A DNA stretch of 64,000 bases, taken from Microthrixaceae bacterium (GTDB lineage Bacteria > Actinomycetota > Acidimicrobiia > Acidimicrobiales > Microtrichaceae). Positions within the stretch are counted from its first letter, which is position 1, and each line of letters opens with the position of its first letter. Positions 1 to 6,667 of the stretch are shown piece after piece. The position numbers were made by a program, and so were the translations under genes. The DNA lies in contig JAMLGK010000006.1 of NCBI GenBank assembly GCA_023957995.1, positions 113,684 to 177,683 of the forward strand, written 5' to 3'. Below the pieces are notes generated by a model, which was not told the origin of the DNA, did no database searches, and saw only the letters and a list, made by a program, of their open reading frames with translations.

Positions 1-1
1 C

Positions 2-256
2 GACATCTCCATCCAGGGCAGGGACGCCTCGGGAGTGCGCGTCATGCACCCGGGAGAATCGAATCGCGTGGCTGCGGTGGCGCGGGTGCTCGCCAGCGAT
101 CCCGACGAGGACGACGCCGAGGACGGGTCCCCCGACTCCGGTGGGCCGTCGATCGGTGAGCACGGCGATGGCGACGCCGGCGATGGCGACCGATCGGGGG
201 AAGCAACCGATGAGGCGGCCGCCGGCGGTGAGATCCAGGGTGACGAACAGGACTGA
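2..256 (+). CDS. gyrA: DNA gyrase subunit A, C-terminal end (partial)
   Basis: About the last 84 codons of gyrase subunit A; the 5' part lies outside the window. The visible residues include the stretch GVRVMHPGESNRVAAVARV, which matches the last blade of the GyrA C-terminal beta-pinwheel that wraps DNA. It is followed by an Asp/Gly-rich hydrophilic tail (GDGDAGDGD), usual for actinobacterial GyrA. The gene is followed by a DUF3566 protein and tRNA-Ile, the classic order downstream of gyrA in Actinomycetota, which supports the assignment and places the window near oriC. Stop codon TGA is at 254-256; the next gene starts inside its 3' end. Confidence 0.9.
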   Translation, partial: DISIQGRDASGVRVMHPGESNRVAAVARVLASDPDEDDAEDGSPDSGGPSIGEHGDGDAGDGDRSGEATDEAAAGGEIQGDEQD

Positions 257-584
257 AGTGGTTCGGCGAACGCCCGTGCCTCGGGTCGGCGGTGAACGGT
301 CCTCGGTCACACCCGTGCTGCTTGCCGTGTTGGTCGTCGGGCTTGCGCTGGCCCTGGGGCTTGCTGTGTCGGCGACATCTGTGGTCGAGGCCGAGAGAGC
401 CCGTTCCGTGGCGGACGCGACGGCTCTGGCCGAGGTGACCGGTGGAAGCGACGCCGGTGACACCGTGGCTTCGGCCAATGGCGCCAGCGTGACCTCGCGG
501 GAGCTCAGCGGTCGGGTCCGGGTCGTGACCGTGAGCCGTCGCGCTGCGGTGGCATCTGCGGCGGCGACCGGCCGCCGACAGTAG
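210..584 (+). CDS. Small TadE/Rv3654c-like single-pass membrane protein
   Basis: A 124-residue protein: basic N-terminus, one hydrophobic helix at about residues 35-58 (VTPVLLAVLVVGLALALGLA), then a short extracytoplasmic part beginning VVEAERARSVADATALAEV. That layout, helix followed by an ERAR..ADATALA segment, is typical of TadE/TadG-like minor pilin or Rv3654c-type proteins. The start at ATG 210 is chosen because a purine-rich GGGGGAAG lies 8 bases upstream; this overlaps the gyrA 3' end by 47 bp. GTG 258 is an alternative start. No other pilus gene is nearby, so a role in pilus assembly is unproven. It sits 11 bp before the DUF3566 gene and may be co-transcribed with gyrA. Confidence 0.6.
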   Translation: MRRPPAVRSRVTNRTEVVRRTPVPRVGGERSSVTPVLLAVLVVGLALALGLAVSATSVVEAERARSVADATALAEVTGGSDAGDTVASANGASVTSRELSGRVRVVTVSRRAAVASAAATGRRQ

Positions 585-595
585 GATCCATCGAC

Positions 596-1141
596 GTGAC
601 CGCTACCACCAACCCGGCCCCGGACCGGGCGGAGCAGGCCCGCGACCCGCAGCCCGAGTCCGCGGGCGCGACCGAGCCCGGTCAGCGTCGTGTGCTGGGC
701 TACCGCCGCCAACGATTCGAGGCCCGCAAGGTCAGGCGGCTGATCCGCCACGTCGACCCCTGGTCGATGCTCAAGCTCTCGCTGCTGATGGCCCTCTGCA
801 TGTGGGTGGTGGTGATGATCGCGTCGGTGATCATCTGGTCGGTGGCCAACAACACGGGCGCAATGAGCAGTCTCGAGGACTTCTTCAACGACAGTCTGCA
901 GCTGGAGGACTTCAAGTTGTCCGGCGACGTACTGTTCCGGCAGTTCGGACTGGTCAGCCTGCTCTTCTCGCTCGGAGCGGCGGCGACGGTGGTGGTGGCG
1001 ACACTGGTGTTCAACCTGATCAGCGACATCATCGGCGGTGTTTGGATCTCGGTCATCGAAGAGGAGACCGCCCGACCGGTGGGGTCCCCGGATCCTGCGG
1101 GATTCGACCAGGGTGACGCCGAATCGGGGTCGCCACTCTGA
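596..1141 (+). CDS. DUF3566 domain transmembrane protein
   Basis: A 181-residue protein with a Pro/Glu-rich cytoplasmic N-terminus (about 1-55), then two membrane helices: one around 62-85 (LSLLMALCMWVVVMIASVII) and one around 118-142, separated by an extracytoplasmic loop with SLEDFFNDS. This is the DUF3566 arrangement found directly after gyrA in most actinobacteria; its molecular function is not known. Start is GTG 596, 11 bp after the preceding stop. Position between gyrA and tRNA-Ile is the strongest support for the family call. Confidence 0.85.
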   Translation: MTATTNPAPDRAEQARDPQPESAGATEPGQRRVLGYRRQRFEARKVRRLIRHVDPWSMLKLSLLMALCMWVVVMIASVIIWSVANNTGAMSSLEDFFNDSLQLEDFKLSGDVLFRQFGLVSLLFSLGAAATVVVATLVFNLISDIIGGVWISVIEEETARPVGSPDPAGFDQGDAESGSPL

Positions 1142-1203
1142 GTCGGACGCAGGCCACGTTCGCCGCACGGGTCGTGGCCAGCTACGCTTGCCGACCGCTG
1201 TGC

Positions 1204-1277
<74 letters not shown>

Positions 1278-1278
1278 C

Positions 1279-1422
1279 GTGAATCGACCCAGAGCCGCCG
1301 GCGTTGCGATCGCCATGGGTGCGTTGCTCGCGGCGTTTCTGCGGATCAGGGGTTCGAGGCCCAACCCCCCGGCTCCGGGTGGTTGGACCGACCTCGACGA
1401 GGATGCTCTGGCCGAACCGTGA
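1279..1422 (+). CDS. Very small DLW-39-like membrane protein
   Basis: A 47-codon reading frame beginning with GTG two bases after the tRNA-Ile. It encodes a basic N-terminus, a short hydrophobic stretch (AGVAIAMGALLAAFLRI), a Pro-rich linker and an acidic tail containing GGWTDLDEDALAEP. Many actinobacteria carry a roughly 40-residue DLW-39 family gene at exactly this place after gyrA-DUF3566-tRNA; length, hydrophobic N-terminus and acidic Trp-containing tail fit, although the exact DLW motif is not present. Its stop overlaps the GTG of the next gene by 4 bp (GTGA), suggesting translational coupling. No function is known. Confidence 0.5.
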   Translation: MNRPRAAGVAIAMGALLAAFLRIRGSRPNPPAPGGWTDLDEDALAEP

Positions 1423-2414
1423 GCGCGCCCGTAGCGATACTCGGGGTCGGGGTCATCGGTGGTCGCGCTGCCCGGGAACTGGTCTCGGGCGATTCGATCG
1501 GGGTGTCCCTCGGCTCCTCCCGCGAGCAGCGGCGAGCCGAACTCGAGAGAGCCTTCGGATCAGCTGTGTCGGTCAGCGACATCGAGGGCGCGGTTTCGCG
1601 GCACACGCGCGTGGTGGTGTTGAGCGGGGCGGGAGACGACCAGGTTCGCCTGGCGGCGCGCCATCTCGCAGACGGCCGACACGTCATCACCACGGTGGAC
1701 CTCCACGACGACGCGGCCGCCCTGCTGGCTCTCGACGAGACCGCTCGAGCGGCCGGCAGAACCCTGCTCGTGGGGTGTTGTTTCTCACCGGGGTTGTCGG
1801 ATCTGTTGGCTGCCCATGCCGGACGGTCCTTCGACACGGTGGACGAGGTGCACGTGGCCCGACACGGTGCCGCGGGCCCCCGCTGCGAGGCACACCGCCG
1901 GGGGGCGTTGGTGGGAGATGCGCACGTGCTGAGGTCCGGAGTGTTCGAGACCGAACGAGCGGGTGGCGGCAGAGAACTCTCCTGGTTCCCGGATCCTCTG
2001 GGAGGCCGGGATTCGTTCCTGGCCGGCACCGCCGAGCCACTCCTGGCGAAATGGGCGATTCCGACGTTGCAGCGCGCGTCGGCCCGACTGACAGCGCAGC
2101 CGCTGGAGCACCTCGTCGGCTGCCTCGGCCTGCCCCGGCGGGCACCGGGTGGGTCGGAGGGCGGTGTGGGCGCGATCCGGGTCGAGGTGCGGGGCCTGCT
2201 CGGAGGTAGCCGACACTCGGTGGTGCTCGGGGTCCTTGACCGGCCGGGAGTCGCCTCTGCGGCCCTGATCGCTGATCTGGCGGTCGCCCTGCTCGAATCC
2301 GGTGCCCCCTGTGGAGCGATCACGGCTGGCTCGCTCGTGGCTCCGGGCACTCTGCTGAGGAGTCTCCGCAGGCGGGGTGTGAGGGTGGCCGAGCTGGTCG
2401 GCCATTCCGGGTAG
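1419..2414 (+). CDS. NAD(P)-binding dehydrogenase-like protein
   Basis: A 331-residue soluble protein starting with a Rossmann beta-alpha-beta fingerprint (VAILGVGVIGGRAAREL, residues about 4-20, GxGxxG type). Residues 60-130 (VVVLSGAGD..HVITTVD..AAGRTLLVGCCFSPGLSDLLA) resemble the cofactor and hinge region of saccharopine dehydrogenase/homoserine dehydrogenase-type oxidoreductases, where the N-terminal domain binds NAD(P) and a mixed alpha/beta domain binds substrate. I cannot name the substrate. GTG 1419 is used because the Rossmann fold starts right after it; the overlap with the upstream small gene supports it. Confidence 0.6.
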   Translation: MSAPVAILGVGVIGGRAARELVSGDSIGVSLGSSREQRRAELERAFGSAVSVSDIEGAVSRHTRVVVLSGAGDDQVRLAARHLADGRHVITTVDLHDDAAALLALDETARAAGRTLLVGCCFSPGLSDLLAAHAGRSFDTVDEVHVARHGAAGPRCEAHRRGALVGDAHVLRSGVFETERAGGGRELSWFPDPLGGRDSFLAGTAEPLLAKWAIPTLQRASARLTAQPLEHLVGCLGLPRRAPGGSEGGVGAIRVEVRGLLGGSRHSVVLGVLDRPGVASAALIADLAVALLESGAPCGAITAGSLVAPGTLLRSLRRRGVRVAELVGHSG

Positions 2415-2521
2415 TCGGCCCGACCGGGACTCCTCCGGCGCTCTGGATCGTCGGCTTGCCGCAGGAATCTCATCCACCACTCTCGGTGACCAAGGTCACC
2501 ACGGCGCGGACAAGTTGGCGC

Positions 2522-2549
2522 TAAAGGTACGGCCACCAGCTGCCGAAAT
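2522..2549 (+). promoter_or_regulatory. FliA/WhiG (sigma-28)-type promoter motif before the sigma gene
   Basis: TAAA (2522-2525), 16 bases, then GCCGAAAT (2542-2549). The sigma-28/WhiG class recognises TAAA about 15-16 bases upstream of GCCGATAA; here the -35 core is exact and the -10 matches 6 of 8 positions. It lies about 110 bp upstream of a gene that itself encodes a FliA/WhiG-type sigma factor. Autoregulation is inferred, not shown. Confidence 0.5.
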
Positions 2550-2658
2550 CTCACACAGAGTGGTGCGATAGATCGTCCGCGCAGAAAATTCGGAATTTCT
2601 GCTCAAGTCTTCGGCCCGCGCGCGCCGATGTCATCCGTGCTGGTCCCCAGGAGGATTG

Positions 2659-3558
2659 ATGTCTGAAACGTCGCACTTGCCGAATGATGAAGAAGCCACA
2701 GCGCTGGTCGAGGCACATCTGCCTCTGGTCAACCACGTGGTGTTCCAGGTGGCGGTGAACTTCCCACGCCACGTCGACCGCGACGAGCTCGTGAACGCCG
2801 GAGCGATCGGCCTGGTCGAAGCCGCCAAGCGCTTTGACGAGAGCCGCGGTGTGCCCTTCAACAGGTTCGCCGCCCAGCGCATTCGAGGAGCCATCATCGA
2901 CGCCGTGCGCTCGGCCGACTGGGCGCCGCGTTCGGTTCGTACGCTGGCCCGTCGCCTGGATGCGGTGGAGCAGCGACTGGCCGGGAGCCTCGGCCGACTT
3001 CCCAGCATCGGGGAGACCGCCTCGGAACTGGGAATGTCGACCGAAGAGGTGCACGCCCTGCGGGACCGCATCTTCCGCTCGGTGGTGCTGGCCTTCGAGC
3101 ACGTGGTCAGCGAAGAGGCTGATGAGGAACTCACACTGATCGACATGCTGGCCGACGACGGCCGCGAACCCGATGCAGAGCTCGAGGACCGCGAACTGAA
3201 GGCCTACCTCCGCGAGGCGATCGCACATCTCCCGGAGCGCCACCGCCTGATCGTGGTCGGCTACTTCATCCAGGAGCGCACCAGCGAGGACCTGGCCAGG
3301 TTCCTGGGGGTGACCGAATCCCGCATCTCACAGATGCGCACCGAGGCCCTGTCGATGCTCAAGCGGGGAATAGAGGCTCAGTACACCCCGGGAGCCGAGG
3401 AGCCGACCGGTCTCGTCGAACGTCGTCGGGCGGACTATGCCCGACGTATCGGCGAGTCGTCCCAGGTGGGAGACCGGATCGTGGAGCGAGCCGAGCCGGA
3501 CTCCGACGACCACTTCTGCGACGAGATCGATCGTCTGGTCGAGTTCGTAGGGGCCTGA
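2659..3558 (+). CDS. RNA polymerase sigma factor, FliA/WhiG-like
   Basis: A 299-residue sigma-70 family protein. Region 2 is at about 15-90 (LVNHVVFQVA..DELVNAGAIGLVEAAKRFD..FNRFAAQRIRGAIIDAVRS), followed by region 3 (ADWAPRSVRTLARRL..GRLPSIGETASELGMS) and region 4 at about 185-235 (LPERHRLIVVGYFIQERTSEDLARFLGVTESRISQMR). The ADW..PRSVR segment and lack of region 1 are typical of the FliA/WhiG group. A roughly 60-residue C-terminal extension is beyond the usual length. ATG 2659 is preceded by AGGAGG at 2649-2654. No flagellar or sporulation gene is visible nearby, so its regulon cannot be told from context; see the promoter motif upstream. Confidence 0.88.
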   Translation: MSETSHLPNDEEATALVEAHLPLVNHVVFQVAVNFPRHVDRDELVNAGAIGLVEAAKRFDESRGVPFNRFAAQRIRGAIIDAVRSADWAPRSVRTLARRLDAVEQRLAGSLGRLPSIGETASELGMSTEEVHALRDRIFRSVVLAFEHVVSEEADEELTLIDMLADDGREPDAELEDRELKAYLREAIAHLPERHRLIVVGYFIQERTSEDLARFLGVTESRISQMRTEALSMLKRGIEAQYTPGAEEPTGLVERRRADYARRIGESSQVGDRIVERAEPDSDDHFCDEIDRLVEFVGA

Positions 3559-3582
3559 ACAGCAGCGTCTGGTGTCGCAGTC

Positions 3583-4776
3583 CTAGGGCAGGAAATCAAG
3601 CCCACCGGGGTAGACCGCGAGGTAGATGAGCAGCAGCTGCAGTGCAGCGAACACCGTGGCCACCACGGCGAACAGCTTGCCCTTCAGTTCAACGCCGACC
3701 GCGGCAACCAACGGGAATGCGCGCAGCACCACCCTCGGCGGCACCGACAGCGTGTTCAGCCATCCGGCCATGAACACTGCCACCGCGAAGATCCAGACTT
3801 CTGCCGGTGGTCTCCATCGCCAGAGGGCGTAGAACGCCGCTACAGCGAAGATGATTGCGGCTGTACGCAACACCACACCCAGGGTCACGCTGTCACCACC
3901 AACGACCGCGAACGCGGTGTCGCGCAGGTGAACGATCGACGTCTTGCCGAAATCCGGTTTCAGCCCGAACGCCTGATTCTGAACACGGAAGTAGGCACCC
4001 GCAACCCCCGTCTGCCAGCCGATGTAGCCGAGTGCCAACACGGCGCCCACCGGTGCAAGAGCTGGGGCAAGTAGGGCCTTCCAGTCACGATCGGTTCGTA
4101 TGGCCCGGTATGCAACCCACGCCAACGGGAGCACCAGCACCGCGGCATCGGGTCGGGTTGCTGTTGCCAGGGCGGCGAGGATGCCAGCTACCAGCCAGTG
4201 ACTGCGACGGACAGCAAGTAGGGCGCCCACCGAGAAGGCCAGCACCAGCGCTTCGGTGTAGGCCAAGGAGAAGACGAAGGCTCCCGGAAACACAGCGAAC
4301 ATGATCGCGGCGCGCTCAGCCGCAGCGGACCCGCTGATCGATCGCACCAGTTCCCGGAGGAGGAGCATGGCTACGAACGCAGCGACGGTCGTGACCAAGA
4401 TCGCGGCTGCCACCGCACTTCCCGGGGTCACCACGTCCACCGCGGCGATCAGGGCTGGGTAGAGCGGGAAGAAGCTGACGCTGCTCTGGGCAGTCTCGCC
4501 TGTCGGGGTGGTGGGGACGTGGTCCGGGTAGCCGTTCTCGGCGATGTCGAGGTAGAAATAGCCGTCCCAGCTCGTCAGCTGGCCCTCGATGCCTTGGTAT
4601 GGCTCAGGTCCCACGGTCGGTAGCTCGACCTGCACGGGTTCGGTCGGAGCCAATGCCAGCGCTGCGAAAGCCGCGACGCGCACGACCACGAACACGGCGA
4701 TCGGGAGCCACGGCGGTAGGGCGGAGGAGCGCCCGTCACCCCCAGTGGAGCGTTCTTCATCGGTGATCGTGCTCAT
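3583..4776 (-). CDS. GT-C family (PIG-V-like) membrane mannosyltransferase
   Basis: A 397-residue polytopic membrane protein with about ten hydrophobic segments. Between the first two helices is TSWDGYFYLDIAENGYP (about 68-84), where the Trp-Asp pair and following Tyr resemble the catalytic first loop of PIG-V/GT-C mannosyltransferases that use polyprenyl-phosphate sugars on the outer face of the membrane. SFFPLYPALI and the Arg-containing loops further support the family. The gene is convergent with the sigma gene and about 130 bp from the next gene on the same strand. The acceptor is unknown; in actinobacteria such enzymes often glycosylate cell-envelope lipids or proteins. Confidence 0.75.
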   Translation of the reverse strand: MSTITDEERSTGGDGRSSALPPWLPIAVFVVVRVAAFAALALAPTEPVQVELPTVGPEPYQGIEGQLTSWDGYFYLDIAENGYPDHVPTTPTGETAQSSVSFFPLYPALIAAVDVVTPGSAVAAAILVTTVAAFVAMLLLRELVRSISGSAAAERAAIMFAVFPGAFVFSLAYTEALVLAFSVGALLAVRRSHWLVAGILAALATATRPDAAVLVLPLAWVAYRAIRTDRDWKALLAPALAPVGAVLALGYIGWQTGVAGAYFRVQNQAFGLKPDFGKTSIVHLRDTAFAVVGGDSVTLGVVLRTAAIIFAVAAFYALWRWRPPAEVWIFAVAVFMAGWLNTLSVPPRVVLRAFPLVAAVGVELKGKLFAVVATVFAALQLLLIYLAVYPGGLDFLP

Positions 4777-4905
4777 TTGTCCCCCGCTCTCCTAAAAGCG
4801 AGCAGAAGCTATCACCGACCGCCGGAGTGCCCTGTAGATTCCGCATGCCTCCAAGTCCGGCCATCGGCTGACGACACCTCAGTGCTCGGTGTCGGGCCCC
4901 GGCGT

Positions 4906-5700
4906 TCAGGTCAGCAGCTCCACCCACAGGCGGTGATCCCCGCCTGTGGAAGCGACCGCTGAGAGACCATACGGTCGGTCGTGTCCCGGTACCGTGACCT
5001 CGGGTGAGCCATCCCGGCGCGTTATCGTGCCGCCGGACTCCTTGATCACGAGGGCTGGAGCGGCGAGATCCCACCACTCGAGTTGGGGATCGAACATGGC
5101 GTCAGCGCGGCCGCTCGCCACCAGCGCATAGCCGTAGGCATCGCCCCAGGTCCTGACCAGCACGCCGGCGTCGGCCACGCGGTCGTGCATCGCCCCGTCC
5201 CAGTCGTGAAAGCCCGAGACGCACAGCACGCGGCCGTTCAGGTCGGCCTTCTGGTCGTTCTCTGCCCGGCCGATCCGTCGACCGTTGAACCAACACCCCT
5301 CCCCCCGGACGGCCCAGAGTGTCTCGCCGAGCGCCGGCAGGTTGATGATCCCGATTCGGGTGCCGTGTTGATCCGCTACGGCGAGCAGGTTCGAGTAGGT
5401 GGCCACGCCGTGTGAGAAGGCCTTGGTGCCATCGATCGGATCGATGATCCAGGTTCGTCCGGTCGTTCCCTCGGTCGAGCCCCCCTCCTCGCCGAGGATC
5501 GCATCGTCGGGGAACACGCTTTCGATCCGCGTCCGGAGCAGTTCCTCGGTACGCCGATCTGCAACCGTGACCGGCGTACCGTCGCCCTTGGAGTCGACGG
5601 TCAGTTCCGGGTCCCTGAAGTGCTCGAGGGTGAGAGCTCCGGCCTCTCGGACCCACTCGAGGGCCAGCTCTGTGATCTCGTTGTCGCCGCCATCGGTCAT
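4906..5700 (-). CDS. hisN: Inositol monophosphatase family, HisN-like histidinol-phosphatase
   Basis: A 264-residue Mg-dependent phosphatase of the IMPase fold. The metal-binding motifs are all visible: GEEGG (about 70-74), WIIDPIDGTKAF (84-95) and EWWDLAAPALV (about 213-223). The segment TWGDAYGY (about 190-197) resembles the WGDxYGY signature of actinobacterial HisN, which removes phosphate from L-histidinol phosphate in histidine synthesis. Related enzymes act on inositol phosphate or PAP, so the substrate is inferred from the motif. No other his gene is nearby. ATG 5700 is divergent from the thioesterase gene, 44 bp apart. Confidence 0.8.
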   Translation of the reverse strand: MTDGGDNEITELALEWVREAGALTLEHFRDPELTVDSKGDGTPVTVADRRTEELLRTRIESVFPDDAILGEEGGSTEGTTGRTWIIDPIDGTKAFSHGVATYSNLLAVADQHGTRIGIINLPALGETLWAVRGEGCWFNGRRIGRAENDQKADLNGRVLCVSGFHDWDGAMHDRVADAGVLVRTWGDAYGYALVASGRADAMFDPQLEWWDLAAPALVIKESGGTITRRDGSPEVTVPGHDRPYGLSAVASTGGDHRLWVELLT

Positions 5701-5744
5701 ACCTGCAGTCTCGCGTGTGGTTGGGGGTCTGCTAGGAACGCGCC

Positions 5745-6572
5745 GTGACCCACACAGACTCTCCGGAGATGTCCATGGAACAGATCCTCTCCCTCTCCGA
5801 GGCTGCTCCCGGGTCGCTGATGGGTGCCGGGCCCGAATACCCCTGGGGTGGCCTCTACGGCGGCCAGATCGTGGCCCAGGGGCTCCTGGCGGCAGGTGTC
5901 GGTGTTGACCCCGAGTACCTACCGCACAGCGTCAGGGCCTATTTCATCAGGCGTGGTCGGCAGGCAGAACCGGTCACCTACGAAGTGGATCCCATCCGCG
6001 ACGGCCGGAGCTTCTGCACCCGACGGGTGGTCGCCCACCAGGGTGGCCAACCCATCGGCAACCTCGAGGCCTCGTTCCAACGCACGGAACCGTCCGAGGA
6101 CATCGAGACGATCGCGATCGACACCTTCGTTCCCCAACCCGACGAAGGCGGATCCGAATCGTGGTCGGAGGCCTTCGATCGGGTCACCGTCGACTCGGCT
6201 GTCACAGCGCCCGGAGTCGGTCGCGCAACCGCCTGGATCCGATCGACCCCTCTTCCCGAGGGATCTGGCCCACTGCTCAACGCGGCTGCGCTCGCCTTCG
6301 TCTCCGACGACCTACCCACCGATGCCGTGATCAGGAGTCATCCGGTGAGTCGCGGTCGCACCGACCTGTGGGACCCGCCCCTGTTCAGCGCCAGCCTGGA
6401 TCACACGATCTGGTTCCACCGCCCGGCCGACGCCGACCGCTGGCAACTGCACGACTTCCGGTGCCACAGCTATGTGGGTGGTCGGGGATTGGCCCTGGGG
6501 CACATCCACACCCTCTCGGGTACACACGTTGCGACCGTCGCGCAGGAGGTCCTCCTACGGGTGGACAGCTGA
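5745..6572 (+). CDS. tesB: Acyl-CoA thioesterase II (TesB-like, double hotdog)
   Basis: A 275-residue protein with two hotdog domains. The N-terminal half contains YPWGGLYGGQIVAQGL (about 27-42) and HSVRAYFIRRGRQAEPVTYEV, standard TesB features; the C-terminal half contains SLDHTIWFHRP and GGRGLALGHIHTLSG with a catalytic-type Asp/Thr/Gln layout. These enzymes hydrolyse medium and long acyl-CoA thioesters in the cytoplasm. GTG 5745 has AGGA 8 bases upstream. It stands alone between divergent and same-strand unrelated genes. Confidence 0.85.
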   Translation: MTHTDSPEMSMEQILSLSEAAPGSLMGAGPEYPWGGLYGGQIVAQGLLAAGVGVDPEYLPHSVRAYFIRRGRQAEPVTYEVDPIRDGRSFCTRRVVAHQGGQPIGNLEASFQRTEPSEDIETIAIDTFVPQPDEGGSESWSEAFDRVTVDSAVTAPGVGRATAWIRSTPLPEGSGPLLNAAALAFVSDDLPTDAVIRSHPVSRGRTDLWDPPLFSASLDHTIWFHRPADADRWQLHDFRCHSYVGGRGLALGHIHTLSGTHVATVAQEVLLRVDS

Positions 6573-6667
6573 GTAGTCAGCAGCTTTGACTACAGAACCA
6601 ACGGTTGGTGCCGACGGGAGAATGTGGAACACATACCCTCCCGGGAACACAAGCCCTCCCGCCAGCC

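Noticed and set aside
1346..2554. 402-codon minus-strand frame opposite the NAD-binding gene
   Set aside because: Arg/Pro/Ser-rich text typical of antisense frames in high-GC DNA; the plus-strand gene has a Rossmann motif.
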